DNA of 64,000 bases from Chaenocephalus aceratus. Its lineage: Eukaryota; Chordata; Actinopteri; Perciformes; Channichthyidae. Within the stretch, counting starts at the first letter, position 1. The number at the start of each line of letters is the position of its first letter. Made by a program: the position numbers and the translations under genes. This document shows positions 1 through 12,124 of this stretch, one piece after another. The notes under the pieces are model-generated. The model searched no databases. It had not been told where the DNA came from and was given only the letters and a program-made list of their open reading frames with translations. The stretch is from NCBI GenBank assembly GCA_023974075.1, contig JAMFTG010000250.1:17501-81500 (forward strand). Reading direction: 5' to 3'.

Positions 1-252
1 ATAAACGTCAGTCTTTTCCAGCATTAATAAACATGAAAGAAAACAAAATCTGTCTGTCTGTCTTTCTCACTCTCTGTCTGTCTGTCTTTCTCACTCTCTG
101 TCTGTCTGTCTTTCTCACTCACTCTCTGTCTGTCTGTCTCACTCGCTGTCTGTCTCACTCTCTCTCTCTCTGTCTCATTCTCTGCCTGTCTCACCCTCTG
201 TCTCACTCTATGTCCATCTCACTCTCTGTCTGTCTGTATATCTGTCTCACTC

Positions 253-305
<53 letters not shown>

Positions 306-560
306 ATGTCTCACTCTCTCTCTCTGTCTCATTCTCTGCCTGTCTCACCCTCTGTCTCACTCTATGTCCATCTCACTCTCTGTCTGTCTGTATATCTGTC
401 TCACTCTCTGTCTGTCTGTATATCTGTCTCATTCTCTGCCTGTCTCACCCTCTGTCTCACTCTATGTCCATCTCACTCTCTGTCTGACCTGAGTAATGTG
501 ACTTTTATTTAACGAAAAGTAAACATCATTCTTTTCCAGCATTAATAAACATGAAAGAAA
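1..560. repeat. Pyrimidine-rich minisatellite with duplicated flanks
   Basis: From about 49 to 487 the sequence is a degenerate array of TGTCTGTC and TCACTCTC blocks. Larger blocks such as CTCATTCTCTGCCTGTCTCA recur near 174, 328 and 428. The flank CTTTTCCAGCATTAATAAAC at about 13-32 is repeated at about 531-550, so the array sits between two copies of the same short flank. Open frames across it are low-complexity readings and not genes. Confidence 0.9.
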
Positions 561-696
561 GAAAAAAAACTAAATCCAGATGTTTGTACACATCCCATTT
601 CTAGATGACGGTTGAAATGTTGAGAAACTAACAAACTCTCAGTATTATGGAGTCAAACACACAACATGCTCGCTGTAGGTATTCATCTCAAGAGGT
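561..696. other. Unique non-coding DNA
   Basis: AT-rich unique sequence between two repeat tracts, with no convincing gene or motif. Confidence 0.5.
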
Positions 697-2046
697 GGAA
701 CAAGTGCAGATTGGTCCATTCCAGAATAATATATATGATGTGTTTTAATGATTGATCATGAAAGTGTTCTCAAAGCTGGTGAAGGTGCAGCTAGTCTGAA
801 GTACTTTGTAGACTGCAGGGTAGCTGGTGAAGGTCCAGCTAGTCTGAAGTACTTTGTAGACTGCAGGGTAGCTGGTGAAGGTGCAGCTAGTCTGAAGTAC
901 TTTGTAGACTGCAGGGTAGCTGGTGGAGGTGCAGCTAGTCTGAAGTACTTTGTAGACTGCAGGGTAGCTGGTGGAGGTGCAGCTAGTCTGAAGTACTTTG
1001 TAGACTGCAGGGTAGCTGGTGAAGGTCCAGCTAGTCTGAAGTACTTTGTAGACTGCAGGGTAGCTGGTGAAGGTGCAGCTAGTCTGAAGTACTTTGTAGA
1101 CTGCAGGGTAGCTGGTGGAGGTGCAGCTAGTCTGAAGTACTTTGTAGACTGCAGGGTAGCTGGTGGAGGTGCAGCTAGTCTGAAGTACTTTGTAGACTGC
1201 AGGGTAGCTGGTGAAGGTGCAAGCTAGTCTGAAGTACTTTGTAGACTGCAGGGTAGCTGGTGAAGGTGCAGCTAGTCTGAAGTACTTTGTAGACTGCAGG
1301 GTAGCTGGTGAAGGTGCAGCTAGTCTGAAGTACTTTGTAGACTGCAGGGTAGCTGGTGAAGGTGCAGCTAGTATGAAGTACTTTGTAGACTGCAGGGTAG
1401 CTGGTGAAGGTTGCAGCTAGTCTGAAGTACTTTGTAGACTGCAGGGTAGCTGGTGGAGGTGCAGCTAGTCTGAAGTACTTTGTAGACTGCAGGGTAGCTG
1501 GTGAAGGTGCAGCTAGTCTGAAGTACTTTGTAGACTGCAGGGTAGCTGGTGGAGGTGCAGCTAGTCTGAAGTACTTTGTAGACTGCAGGGTAGCTGGTGG
1601 AGTTGCAGCTAGTCTGAAGTACTTTGTAGACTGCAGGGTAGCTGGTGAAGGTGCAGCTAGTCTGAAGTACTTTGTAGACTGCAGGGTAGCTGGTGAAGGT
1701 GCAGCTAGTCTGAAGTACTTTGTAGACTGCAGGGTAGCTGGTGAAGGTGCAGCTAGTCTGAAGTACTTTGTAGACTGCAGGGTAGCTGGTGGAGGTGCAG
1801 CTAGTCTGAAGTACTTTGTAGACTGCAGGGTAGCTGGTGGATTTACTCCAGGTGGAACTAAAGTCTGATTCAACACTTGGTTATATTTCACATCATTCAT
1901 CCACATCTGTGAAGTAACTAAAGGTATTACATACATGTAGTGAGTAGAAGTACACACCATGTACCTCTGAACTGTAGAGGAGTAGAAGTACACCATGTAC
2001 CTCTGAACTGTAGAGGAGTAGAAGTACACAGTATATAACGGTATAT
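697..2046. repeat. Dispersed fish repeat with expanded 48-bp tandem array
   Basis: A 5' flank (about 697-768) leads into roughly 22 copies of a 48-bp unit (about 769-1845) built on AGTCTGAAGTACTTTGTAG and ACTGCAGGGTAGCTGGTG. A 3' flank follows, starting GGATTTACTCCAGGTGGAAC, to about 2046. Forty-eight is a multiple of three and the unit has no stop in several frames, which explains the long open frames on both strands. The same flanks and unit recur at 57553-58270, and a single unit with the 3' flank lies at 43263-43372. Each unit carries a PstI site (CTGCAG). I read it as internal expansion of a dispersed element. Confidence 0.9.
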
Positions 2047-2205
2047 GTACAAATACAGCCGTAATGAAACAATACAATACAGTGTTATCTCTACTGGACC
2101 TTTCAGATCTCTGTTGTGTTGATGATTAGTAGATTCAGCTTTCTCCACTTCCAGGAATGAAAGCTCAGCAGATAGGAAGCGTCTCCGCCTCAGATAACCT
2201 CTGAC

Positions 2206-2207
<2 letters not shown>
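2047..2207. other. Unique non-coding DNA
   Basis: Unique sequence between the 48-bp array flank and a CA microsatellite; no feature recognised. Confidence 0.4.
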
Positions 2208-2241
<34 letters not shown>

Positions 2242-2324
2242 ACACACACACACACACACACAACACACCACACACACACACACACACACACACATGCACA
2301 CACACACACAGACACACACACACA

Positions 2325-2408
<84 letters not shown>

Positions 2409-2515
2409 GACACACGCGCGCCACACACACACACACACACACCCATGCGTACACACACACACACACCACACACACACACACACACACAGACACACACACG
2501 CACGCACACACACAT
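2208..2515. repeat. (CA)n microsatellite, interrupted
   Basis: About 300 bp of CA dinucleotides with scattered GA, AA and CG interruptions. It reads as open frames of His-Thr or Cys-Val dipeptides, which are artefacts. Confidence 0.97.
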
Positions 2516-3484
2516 CACAATTTTGAATTTGAAAGTTGCGCTAATTAGCATTCTAGTTCATGTGGTCGATTGCAAATCAAATACTTGGTAGATTTGGACA
2601 CCTTTGGAGTGGTTCAGGAGGTTATTGGAGATGCTGAAGTCTATTTCTGATATGTTCAGGATCAACGATATCTGTGCTCTGATTCTGACCCCCACGAGGA
2701 GTGTTGCAGCCATTGGATATATAGTAGAGAGCTCAAGATGATATTTAGTACCTCAACTGTGGACAATCATTTTTCAAATACATAGGCAATCTGTCCAGTG
2801 TTGGATTCTGAACATGTCAGAATGGAGCATCCTCAGTAGCCCCAGAACACTCCAAACCCGTCCAAGCCATTGTGTAACTACTCGTCCACTGCATAGGCTT
2901 ATGCTGATAATGCTAACGCAGCTTTCCCAGGTAGCATCCGGCAGCTTCTATGTGCCGGGGACCCGTAGGCCGACTGTACTGTAATCATAACACTTTGGGC
3001 TGCTCAACATCTCCGGACAATAGGTAAACAATGTCTGATTTGGGTTTTGTGGGTTATTGAGTCGATTTCTGGATAAAAAAATGGCAGATTTAACCAGAAA
3101 GCAGCCATATGTGGACTCTGTGTGAACATTATGCATGTTACCTTTTAATTAAACACTCATTCCTGAAGTAGACAGCATGCCCCCCCCCTCTCTCCCCCCC
3201 CCTCTTCCCCCCCCCTCAGAGTCTTTCTCTCCATGCAGGAAGCGAGCCGGCACAATGACACATGTATTCAGTTTTCTTACAGCTCGTTAATCTCTCGGAG
3301 ACCATCAATCGTTCTCTCTGAGTGACAGCCAGCACAATGCGAGGCTCTGAGAGGAAGAGGAAGAGGAAGAGCAGATTAAGATCTGCTGCACCAATCAGGG
3401 GCTTTTCCCAGGGCCAGTGTGTGTGTTTTTAAATTCCTCTGTTTGCAAAGTGTGTGTACGTTTCGGTGATTTCCTTTTTTGTGG

Positions 3485-3486
<2 letters not shown>
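2516..3486. other. Unique non-coding DNA with a C-rich tract
   Basis: No gene is recognised. A poly-C/CT tract lies at about 3180-3218. The stretch 3225-3420, with two similar segments (AGCCGGCACAATG near 3246 and CAGCCAGCACAATGCGAGG near 3327), is moderately complex and could be a conserved non-coding element, but this cannot be shown from one sequence. Confidence 0.4.
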
Positions 3487-3545
<59 letters not shown>

Positions 3546-3581
3546 TGTGGTGTGTGTGTGTGTGGTGTGTGTGTGTGATGT
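3487..3581. repeat. (TG)n microsatellite
   Basis: TG dinucleotide tract with a few GG interruptions towards its 3' end. Confidence 0.97.
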
Positions 3582-3744
3582 AATGTAAATGTGTGTTAAA
3601 GAGTCTCTATAATCGTTTTTTTTTACATTTAGGATGTTTCATAAGAACTCGAAAGCAGAAACAACAGCTTACTTTTATTTTACTCGAAACATACAGGAAT
3701 GTCCCAGCTTTCTGTATGAGCATTTGAATGCAGCGTCAGCTTTC
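3582..3744. other. Unique non-coding DNA
   Basis: Short unique stretch between two TG tracts; the open frame running into the second tract is not supported as a gene. Confidence 0.4.
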
Positions 3745-3765
3745 AAGGTGTGTGCTTGTGTGTGC

Positions 3766-3844
<79 letters not shown>
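3745..3844. repeat. (TG)n microsatellite
   Basis: Almost pure TG dinucleotide tract of about 100 bp. Confidence 0.97.
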
Positions 3845-3845
<1 letters not shown>

Positions 3846-4579
3846 CCTCCTGTTCCACTGCAGCCTGTTTGTTTGCTTAAGGGATTCTGAAGACGTCACG
3901 TTGGAAACTTCCTGTCAAGTGTAATCAGAAACAGGTATAACTACATTTCCCAGAATGCATTTCAAGAAGCCTGTGGGCACATGTTAAACAATGAAGAAGA
4001 GCATGGATGCTTTTCGGTTTCGACATGACTCTCCTTTCCTGTGAACCGACGTTAGACACGAGCTGTGAGTCAGGATCAAGGCTTTCGGATGTTCCTCGCT
4101 TTGCGCAACACTTCGTTTGAATGACGAAGACAGCGATGAAGATGAATCTAATCGTGTGTGTTGCAGCCTGGCTGACCTCGCTGTGTGTTTCCTGTCAGGC
4201 GCTCTTTGTTCTGCAGCTTTTAGCATTCTAAAAACCACATTTAAAACACATTTCACAAAGTGTAGGCCTCCATGAACAATACGCAGAGGGGACTCACGTG
4301 CACTCTCTTAAGTGGAAACAGACACTTGTGTAAAAAAAGACTTTGATAAAAGTAGACGTACTGATTCAACTTTTTACTTAAGTACAAAAGTACAGTCTCT
4401 GAAAAGTACTTTTAAACTGTTTTTGTGCTAAGCTAACTGAACCTTACATCATATTAACATAAGTGAATAGGAGTTTCATTTCCACCTTGTATTGCTGCCA
4501 TTCTGAATGTGTTCAGAACAACAAAAACAAAGTACCTGGATTTCTGTCGCCAACATTGTAGATGGGTTACTTTGCCTCC
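3845..4579. other. Unique non-coding DNA with dispersed-repeat fragment
   Basis: No gene is recognised. Around 4330-4415 the motifs AAAAGTAGACGTACT and TTTACTTAAGTACAAAAGTA resemble the dispersed repeat that seeds the 33-bp and 37-bp arrays elsewhere in the window. Confidence 0.4.
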
Positions 4580-5232
4580 CGGAGCGTCCACACTACAGCT
4601 TCAAACAGCTTGGAGCTGGGCGTGTCTGGAGCTTGGGGATTTTATTCGAGCAACGCGACCAACAACCAATCACATGAATCTCCCGCCCCCGACATACAAA
4701 GCAAAAACCCCCGGGGATTGTATGGGAGCAATATATATATATATATAAATATATATATATAAACTCCCCAAACAGGCGAAACCCTACCAGTTCCCCCCAC
4801 TGTCTCTGCCACCTCCCTCCATGCTGGTTCCTCCGGTTTGTATCCCGGGAGGTGAAGAGGGTCTGGTCATACAAAACCGGGTGATTTGCTACGGCGATAG
4901 TTAGTTTCTCCTCCGACTTTTTTTGAAATATAGAAATGAACGGCGGGATATCTCTCCCAGCTTAGACGCGGTTTGATTGGCTACGGCTTCAGCTGTCAGA
5001 TTTTGGGAAACGGGATTTGATTGGCTGGCGCTGGCTACTGCGGCGTCTCCGGCGACCAGAAGTTGAACAATGTTCAACTTCTGGTCGCCTGAGACGCCTC
5101 GCTCTGCTACCCACAATTCAGTTCGGCGAAAAAGCGCGGCTACGTGACGTCACCCCATTGAAAGTGAATGGGCAGATTGGAGCAGATTGGAGCTTTCGAC
5201 GCTGTCGACGCTGTAGTGTAGACGGGCCGTTA
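4580..5232. mobile_element. MITE-like element with inverted ends and internal hairpin
   Basis: The left end (GCGTCCACACTACAGC at about 4584) matches the inverted right end (GCTGTAGTGTAGACG at about 5210-5224). Inside are a short (TA)n tract (4730-4760) and a strong hairpin at about 5042-5097. No transposase is present. The superfamily is not assigned because I cannot define a clean target duplication. Confidence 0.5.
5042..5097. repeat. Near-perfect inverted repeat (hairpin)
   Basis: Arms of about 28 nt centred on GTTGAACAATGTTCAAC and continuing outward through CAGAA/TTCTG and GGCGACC/GGTCGCC, with one mismatch near the ends. It lies inside a MITE-like element. Confidence 0.85.
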
Positions 5233-6487
5233 GAGCTCATTTAGGCACCTCTTGTGAGAGTTGTGTTTGGTTTCGGTAAAAATGGTTGGTATCGCCAGTT
5301 AGCTGAGTTTCTCCCCGTTGGGTGGGTACGACACATTCATAGGTTTCTAAATGTTAATAACTGGTGAACATTGTTTAACAACTGCTGTCTCTCTGCAGCC
5401 ATGTTGCTGGTCTCTGTGTGGTCATTTGGTGTTAATACATTGTTTGTTTACTTGTAGGCCTCCAGCTGTTTTATGTTGTTGTTGGTCATTTGTATTCTTC
5501 TCCTGTTTGTGTCTGTGGAGTGATATCTTTATTTCTTAGACTACACGCTAACCCACGTGCAAACCACATCAGTGCATGCATGAACAAGGAAGTGTTAGCG
5601 CCACATTGCAGTGGTTAACTGGTGAACTGGTTTCAGTCACGTTTTGTCTCTTTGCAGCCACAACATATTCTCTTTGTAGTTGTCTTGGATTGTTATAGTA
5701 ATCTTGTGTCTTGCAGTCGTCATTTTGTGTCTTCTTGTAGTTCATTTTGTATTGTTATAGTAATCTTGTGTCTTGCAGTCGTCATTTCCGGCTGTTTGCA
5801 GCTGTTTTGCATCTGATTGGAGTTGTTTACGTCTAGTTGTTTTCTTCTGAGTCATGTTGTGTATCTTGTGGGGATCTCTGACCACAGACAGTAAATGGAA
5901 ATTCAAATCCAAACCACGTGCAAACCACACGACTGCATGCATGACCAAAGGAAGTGTTCAGTGGTTTCTAACTGGTTTCGGTCGCTTGCTGTCGCTGCCG
6001 TTCAGCTTCTCATTGCAGTCGCATTGGACTCTTTGTGGTCATTTTGTGTCTCAAGAAATGTGTTGCATCTAATTCTAGTCTTTGATGTCTCTTTGTAATC
6101 ATTTTCTGTCTTTTTATACTAATTTTGTGTAGTCGTCATTTCCTGTCTCTTTGCAGCAGTTTTGTGTTTCTTTGTGGTCACTTTGTGTGTATTTATAATT
6201 AATTGTGTCTTTTTGTAATAATGTATTGTCTCTTTTAGCTGTTTAGGTCACTGTGTGGTCATCTGACTGTTCCTGCTGAGTAATGTGGTGGTAATGTGAG
6301 AATAGGAAGTGGTGGAGCGGCACGCTGCTGTGGTTGAAACTGTAAAATATAACTTCCAATAGAAACCAGAGACTCGCGGCTGAGAGGACAAAAAGCTGAA
6401 TCACACAAAAGTACTTTATCTTTATCTGTCATCTGTGTTCTGGGGGTTTTCATCTGACATATCGTATTCCTTCTGAAGAAATGAGTG

Positions 6488-6489
<2 letters not shown>
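5233..6489. repeat. Degenerate TTTTGTGTCTCTTTG repeats and unique DNA
   Basis: From about 5390 to 6260 motifs such as CTCTTTGCAGC, CATTTTGTGTCT and CTTTGTGGTCA recur irregularly. This is an old degenerate repeat of a kind also seen at 8276-8860 and 11880-12010. CAAACCACGTGCAAACCAC-like segments recur at about 5560 and 5915. No gene is supported. Confidence 0.6.
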
Positions 6490-6572
<83 letters not shown>

Positions 6573-6639
6573 GTGTGTGGTGTGTGTGGTGGTGTGGCGT
6601 GTGTGTGTGTGTGTGGTGTGTGGGTGTGTGTGTGGTGTG

Positions 6640-6701
<62 letters not shown>

Positions 6702-6703
6702 TG

Positions 6704-6778
<75 letters not shown>

Positions 6779-6785
6779 GGTGTGT
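6490..6785. repeat. (TG)n microsatellite
   Basis: TG tract of about 295 bp with GG interruptions in the middle and a CGCGCG cluster near its 3' end. Confidence 0.97.
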
Positions 6786-6894
6786 TACAAATTTATCAGC
6801 AATCCTTGCCAAGATTTTATATATTGTCCCAGCATTTAAAGGTACATTCCAGATGCGTCAGACAAAATCTAAATCAGTGTTTGTGCATGTTTTC

Positions 6895-8090
6895 ATGAGT
6901 AAAGAGGAGGGAAGTAGTAGAGTACAAATACTTTGTTACTGTACTTAAGTACATGTTTCTGGTATCAGTACTTTACTCCACTACTTATTTTTCTGATGAC
7001 CTTTACTTTTACTTTACTCTTACATGTTGAACCCAAATACCTGTACTTCTACTTCTCTACATGTTGAACCCAAATACCTGTACTTTCTACTTCTTACATG
7101 TTGAACTCAAATACCTGTACTTTCTACTTCTTACATGTTGAACTCAATACCTGTACTTTCTTCTACTCACATGTTGAACACAAATACCTGTACTTTCTAC
7201 TTCTTACATGTTGAACAATACCTGTACTTTCTACTTCTCACATGTTGAACACAAATACTTGTACTTTCTACTTCTCTACATGTTGAACCAAATACCTGTA
7301 CTTTCTACTCTCACATGTTGAAACAAATACCTGTACTTTCTACTTCTACATGTTGAACTCAAATACCTGTACTTTCTACTTCTTACATGTTGAACACAAA
7401 TACCTGTACTTTCTACTTCTTACATGTTGAACTCAAACCTGTACTTTCTACTTCTTCATGTTGAACCAAATACCTGTACTTTCTACTTCTTACATGTTGA
7501 ACACAAATACCTGTACTTTCTACTTCTTACATGTTGAACACAAATACCTGTACTTTCTACTCTTACATGTTGAATCAAATACCTGTACTTTCTACTTCTT
7601 ACATGTTGAACACAAATACCTGTAACTTTCTACTTCTCTCATGTTGAACCCAAATACCTGTATTTTCTACTTCTTACATGTTGAACTCAAATACCTGTAC
7701 TTTCTACTTCTTACATGTTGAACTCAAATACCTGTACTTTCTACTTCTTACATGTTGAACTCAAATACCTGTACTTTCTACTTCTCACATGTTGAACTCA
7801 AATACCTGTACTTTCTACTTCTTACATGTTGAACCCAAATACCTGTACTTTCTACTTCTCTCATGTTGAACTCAAATACCTGTACTTTCTACTTCTCACA
7901 TGTTGAACTCAAATACCTGTACTTTTCTACTTCTTACATGTTGAACTCAAATACCTGTACTTTCTACTTCTTACATGTTGAACCCAAATACCTGTACTTT
8001 CTACTTCTTACATGTTGAACTCAAATACCTGTACTTTCTACTTCTTATATGTTGAACTCAAATACTTGTACTTTCTACTTCTTATATGGC
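6895..8090. repeat. 37-bp tandem array, degenerate, in a dispersed repeat
   Basis: The entry flank (about 6911-7020: GAGTACAAATACTTTGTTAC, then TCAGTACTTTACTCC) matches 58918-58985. About 28-30 units of roughly 37 bp follow, built on CCTGTACTTTCTACTTCTTA and CATGTTGAAC(T/C/A)CAAAT. Units in the first half carry many 1-3 bp deletions, while later units are more regular. The same family forms the array at 59016-64000. Confidence 0.92.
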
Positions 8091-8275
8091 GGAAGTACAG
8101 CGCTACTTACAGGCCCGGCATATGTACTACAGCGTCTCCAGTGGGTCGGGCGGTCTCGTGTGTACGGACAAGTTTCTTGAGCCGATTCCGTGCGGACGGA
8201 AGAGTCTTTTGATATCGACTTCGGTTCGAAATCGGTTTCGTCTCTGTTTCGTCTCCGTGTGGACGGGGCCTTATT
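8088..8275. mobile_element. Fragment of a MITE-like element
   Basis: GC-rich segment with GTACTACAGCGTCTCC near its left and CGTGTGGACGGGGCC near its right. This composition resembles the MITE-like element at 4580-5232 (CACTACAGC, GTAGACGGGCC). It is low-confidence and boundaries are approximate. Confidence 0.3.
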
Positions 8276-8904
8276 GTCTCTTTGTTGTCACTTCCTTTCT
8301 CGTTGCAGCTGTTTTGCTTCTGAAATGTTTCTCTGTGGTCAATTGAAGTATTCTCCTGGTTGGTACCTGTCTCTTTGAGCTACAATATGTGAAGGCCAGA
8401 AAAGCCCCTGAAACTTCTATAAACCTTGACAACTGTTATTTTAATGCTGTCGTAAATAGCTTTGCAATATATACTTCCACCTCTCATTCCTGGCTGTTTT
8501 TAAACTGGTGTCATTGTGTCATTGTAGTTGTATTGGTCTCTTTGTAGTCATTTTGTGTCTCAAGAAGTCATTTTAGTCTTTTATTTTGTGTCTTTTAATA
8601 ATTGTTGTTGTCCTTTTGAGTGTTTTCCTGGTTGCTGCATGTCCCTCTGAGCTCCATCATGTCTGTGAAGGCTCAAACTACAATGGAAAATATCTACAGT
8701 TAATGTTTTGCATCTCATGTTAGTTGTTTATGTCTCTTTGTAGCAGTTTTGTGTTTCTATGTAGTCATTTTGTGTCCGTTTGTTGTTCATTTAGTCTTTT
8801 TGTTGTAATTTATTGTCTTTAGTCATTTTGTTGTTTTTCTGCAGGTGCATTATTGCGATATGTCGCCAAACTGTTACTGGACGTGTGTTTTGTATTTTGT
8901 ATAA
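8276..8904. repeat. Degenerate TTTTGTGTCTCTTTG repeats
   Basis: Irregular recurrences of TCTCTTTGT, GTCATTTTGTGTC and GTTGTTT, like 5390-6260. No gene is recognised. Confidence 0.5.
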
Positions 8905-10550
8905 TATGTAGACTATCGCTCCTGATATTCTACCGTTTCTCTCCCATTTCATCAACACTTCTCTAACTTCTGGTCACTTTCCAAACGGTCTCAAGGAGGC
9001 AAGAGTAAACCCTCTCCTGAAGAAACCCACTCTCGACCTGTCTGATGTTATAAACTACAGGCCTGTCTCTCTCCTCCCGTTCCCGTCTAAAACACTTGAA
9101 CGCGCTGTCTTTAGACAACTCTCCTGCTATCTCCATCAGAACAACCTTCTGGATCCGCACCAGTCTGGTTTCAAGGCAGGTCACTCCACAGAAACTGCTC
9201 TCCTTGCTGCCACTGAGGAACTGCACACGGCTAAAGCAGCCTCCCTCTCCTCTGTCCTCATCCTGTTGGACCTGTCTGCTGCATTCGACACGGTGAACCA
9301 TCAGATCCTCCTTCACACTCTCCAAGAACTTGGAGTTTCAGGCTCTGCACTTTCCCTCCTCAGCTCATACCTCAAAGACCGCACCTACAGGGTTACTTGG
9401 AGAGGGTCAGAGTCCGACCATTGTCAATTAACTACAGGGGTCCCTCAGGGCTCTGTTCTCGGTCCCCTCCTCTTCTCCCTGTACACAAACTCGCTCGGAT
9501 CATTCATTAGCCCGCATGGTTTTTCATACCACTGCTACGCTGACGACAGCCAACTGATTCTGTCCTTTCCCCGCTCAGAGACCCAGGTCGTCGCACGCAT
9601 CTCTGCTTGTCTAGCTGACATCTCTCAGTGGATGTCTGCTCATCACCTCAAGCTCAACCTTGACAAGACTGAACTGCTTTTCCTTCCGGGAAAGATTGTC
9701 CCTCTCTTGATCTGACTATCAACATCGGCACCTCTGTTGTTTCCCCGACTCAGACTGCAAGGACTCTGGGTGTGACCCTAGATAACAACCTGTCCTTCAC
9801 TGCAAACATCGCTGCTACAACCCGCTGCTGCAGATACACGCTCTACAGCATCAGGAGGATGCGTCCCCAGCTGACCCAGAAAGCCACGCAGCTTCTGGTC
9901 CAGGCTCTCGTCACCTCACGCCTAGACTACTGCAACTCCCTCCTGGCTGGTCTCCCTGCATGTGCCATCCGACCTCTCTCATCCAGAATGCAGCGGCTCC
10001 TCTGGTCTTCAACCTTCCTGAATGTTCCCACACCACGCCGCTCCTCCGCTCCCTCCACTGGCTTCCGGTAACTGCTAGAATCCACTTCAAAACACTGGTA
10101 CTTGCGTACCATGCTGTGAATGGATCTGGCCCTTCCTACATCCAGGACATGGTTAAACCGTACACCCCAGCACGTGCTCTCCGCTCTGCATCAGCCAAGT
10201 TCCCATCAGCAGAAACACTGGGTTTGCTGTCCTGGCTCCAAGATGGTGGAACGAGCTCCCATTGACATCAGGACAGCAGAAAGCTCACACATCTTCCAAA
10301 CTGAACACTCATCTCTTTCGACTCCACCTCGAGGATAGAACTACTAACAAAGCACTTATATACTAACAAAGGACTGGCTCCTCTAAAGCCAGTTGAGTAG
10401 CACTTGAAATGTTTTGGCTCTATGAAACCTGATGTACTTTATGATTCTGTTTTCTTCAAGGTTGTATTTTGTTGGTCGAACGCACTTATTGTCAGTCGCT
10501 TTATATAAAAGCGTCAGCTAAACGCAATGTAATGCAATGTAATGTATAAT
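8905..10550 (+). mobile_element. L2-clade LINE fragment (reverse transcriptase), 5'-truncated and frameshifted
   Basis: An open stretch from about 8913 to 9715 encodes fingers and palm of a non-LTR reverse transcriptase: an NYRPVSLLP block, a DPHQSGFKAGHSTETAL block, LDLSAAFDTVNH (first catalytic Asp), TGVPQGSVLGPLLF and the catalytic YADD within HCYADDSQL. A frameshift at about 9695-9710 is followed by LGVTLDNNLSF and SRLDYCNSLLAGLP (9760-9960), then another shift into the C-terminal part to about 10265. The 3' end near 10490-10545 has TCGCTTTATATAAAAGCGTC followed by short TGTAATGCAA-type repeats, typical of fish L2 tails. The 5' part (endonuclease) is missing, so this is a dead copy. Clade assignment rests on motif recognition only. 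Confidence 0.88.
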
Positions 10551-11464
10551 TGTGTAATTTCGAATATTTGTATGTTTCCTTCTTAATTATACCGAGCTAT
10601 CTTTGGCTCGTTGCTGTAACTGTGTACATTTCCCCTCTGACGGGCGATTAAAGGAACTCTGAAACTCCTAAATCTTGCAGTTGCTGAAGTCACATCCAGG
10701 AAGTCAGATTGAAACCCTCAGGAACCAGATTCGAGACAAAGAGTGAGAAACTGCAGATCGTATGACTGTAAACAAGTTGTTTATGTTAGTTCACATCTGT
10801 GCTCGTGAGGCTCGGTAAATATGTGGTTCTTTTTGGAAAAACCCCAGTTTGTGACACTTGATTTGTAAGAAATGATGCGTTACTTTGGAACCGGACCCTC
10901 CGTCAGAGATCCAGATGTTAAACCACTGGAAAAAAACACGAATATTTTCTGAAGAATAAACATTTTGATCTGATGGTAATTTCCGGTCTCTTTGAAGCTG
11001 TGTTGCTTCTCGTATCGGCCTTCACAGTTTTTCTCCATTGCTAACACACGTTCTTTTTGCAATTGCTCAGTTTCTCAGAACACACAACACAATTCACAAA
11101 AGCACACACCCAAAGTGCAGAACTCATGTCTCCTGCTAAATGAACAACTGCACTCAGAACCACAGTTTGATTACGGTAAGTGTCTTTGTAACAGCTGTAT
11201 GTCTCTTTTGCATCTCATTACAGTTGTTTTTAGTATTTTTTTTAAAGGTCCCATGTCCTGCTCTTCTGGTTATCACCCGTCCCCTTGTTGTTATGAAGGT
11301 TGCTATGCATGTAACCGGTCTGCAGAGTCACAAACCCTCAAAGTGCACCCTGTAGCGAGTACAACTCTAACACAGAGAAGACCTGTCTCTGCTGCCCCAG
11401 AACGCCTCGTTGGGGATTTCTCTTTTCTTCCTGGGTACAGTGACGTGCCCGTACCCAAATGGAC
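10551..11464. other. Unique non-coding DNA
   Basis: No gene, RNA or clear repeat is recognised; several short open frames lack any supporting feature. Confidence 0.4.
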
Positions 11465-11467
11465 CAA

Positions 11468-11526
<59 letters not shown>
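11465..11526. repeat. (CA)n microsatellite
   Basis: Pure CA dinucleotide tract of about 60 bp. Confidence 0.97.
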
Positions 11527-11527
<1 letters not shown>

Positions 11528-12116
11528 AATCTTTTCTCAGCTGCAGCTCCGCCACCTTCTCCTCCCTGAGACGGTCTGATCACGAGGCTGTGAGTCGGTG
11601 AGTGGGCACACACACAAACTCCCAGCCAGACTGCGGGTTTCGGGCTGGGTTTCGCTGTCTCGCAGACGGCCACTGGGCTCACAGGAGGGGGGGGGGGGGG
11701 GCAGGAGCTCCAACAGGCCGTGTCGGACAGAGAGTGAATACACAGACTCTACAGAGATGCTGGTGAGAAACCAATGTGAGTTTGGAACATTGAACAATGT
11801 GAATCTGTTCTAGTCGACTCAACGATGGAACTATGATCAGTGGAAATGGCCGTGACACAGGACCTTTACGTTGTTTTGTCTCTTTGCATCTCATTTTAGT
11901 TATTGGTCTGTCCTTGTGGCAGTTGTGTGTCTTATTGTAGTCATTGTTTTCTGGTCAGGTGATTAATTGTCTCTTGGCAGCTGTTTTGTGTCTTTGTGGT
12001 CGTTTGAAGATGTTTCCCGGGTTGATGTCTCTTTGACTTTATATACATTATGCTGTTATATTTGCTTTATAAATAATCTTGCCTCGCCTAGTTTAAACTA
12101 CACTATGAATATGTTG
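11527..12116. other. Unique non-coding DNA with a G-tract
   Basis: A run of 15 G lies at 11687-11701. Around 11875-12010 are more degenerate TTTTGTGTCT/CTTTGTGGTC repeats. No gene is supported. Confidence 0.45.
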
Positions 12117-12124
12117 CCTTAGTC

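Noticed and set aside
8012..8378. Short frames after the 37-bp array
   Set aside because: They run from the array into a MITE fragment; no supporting feature.
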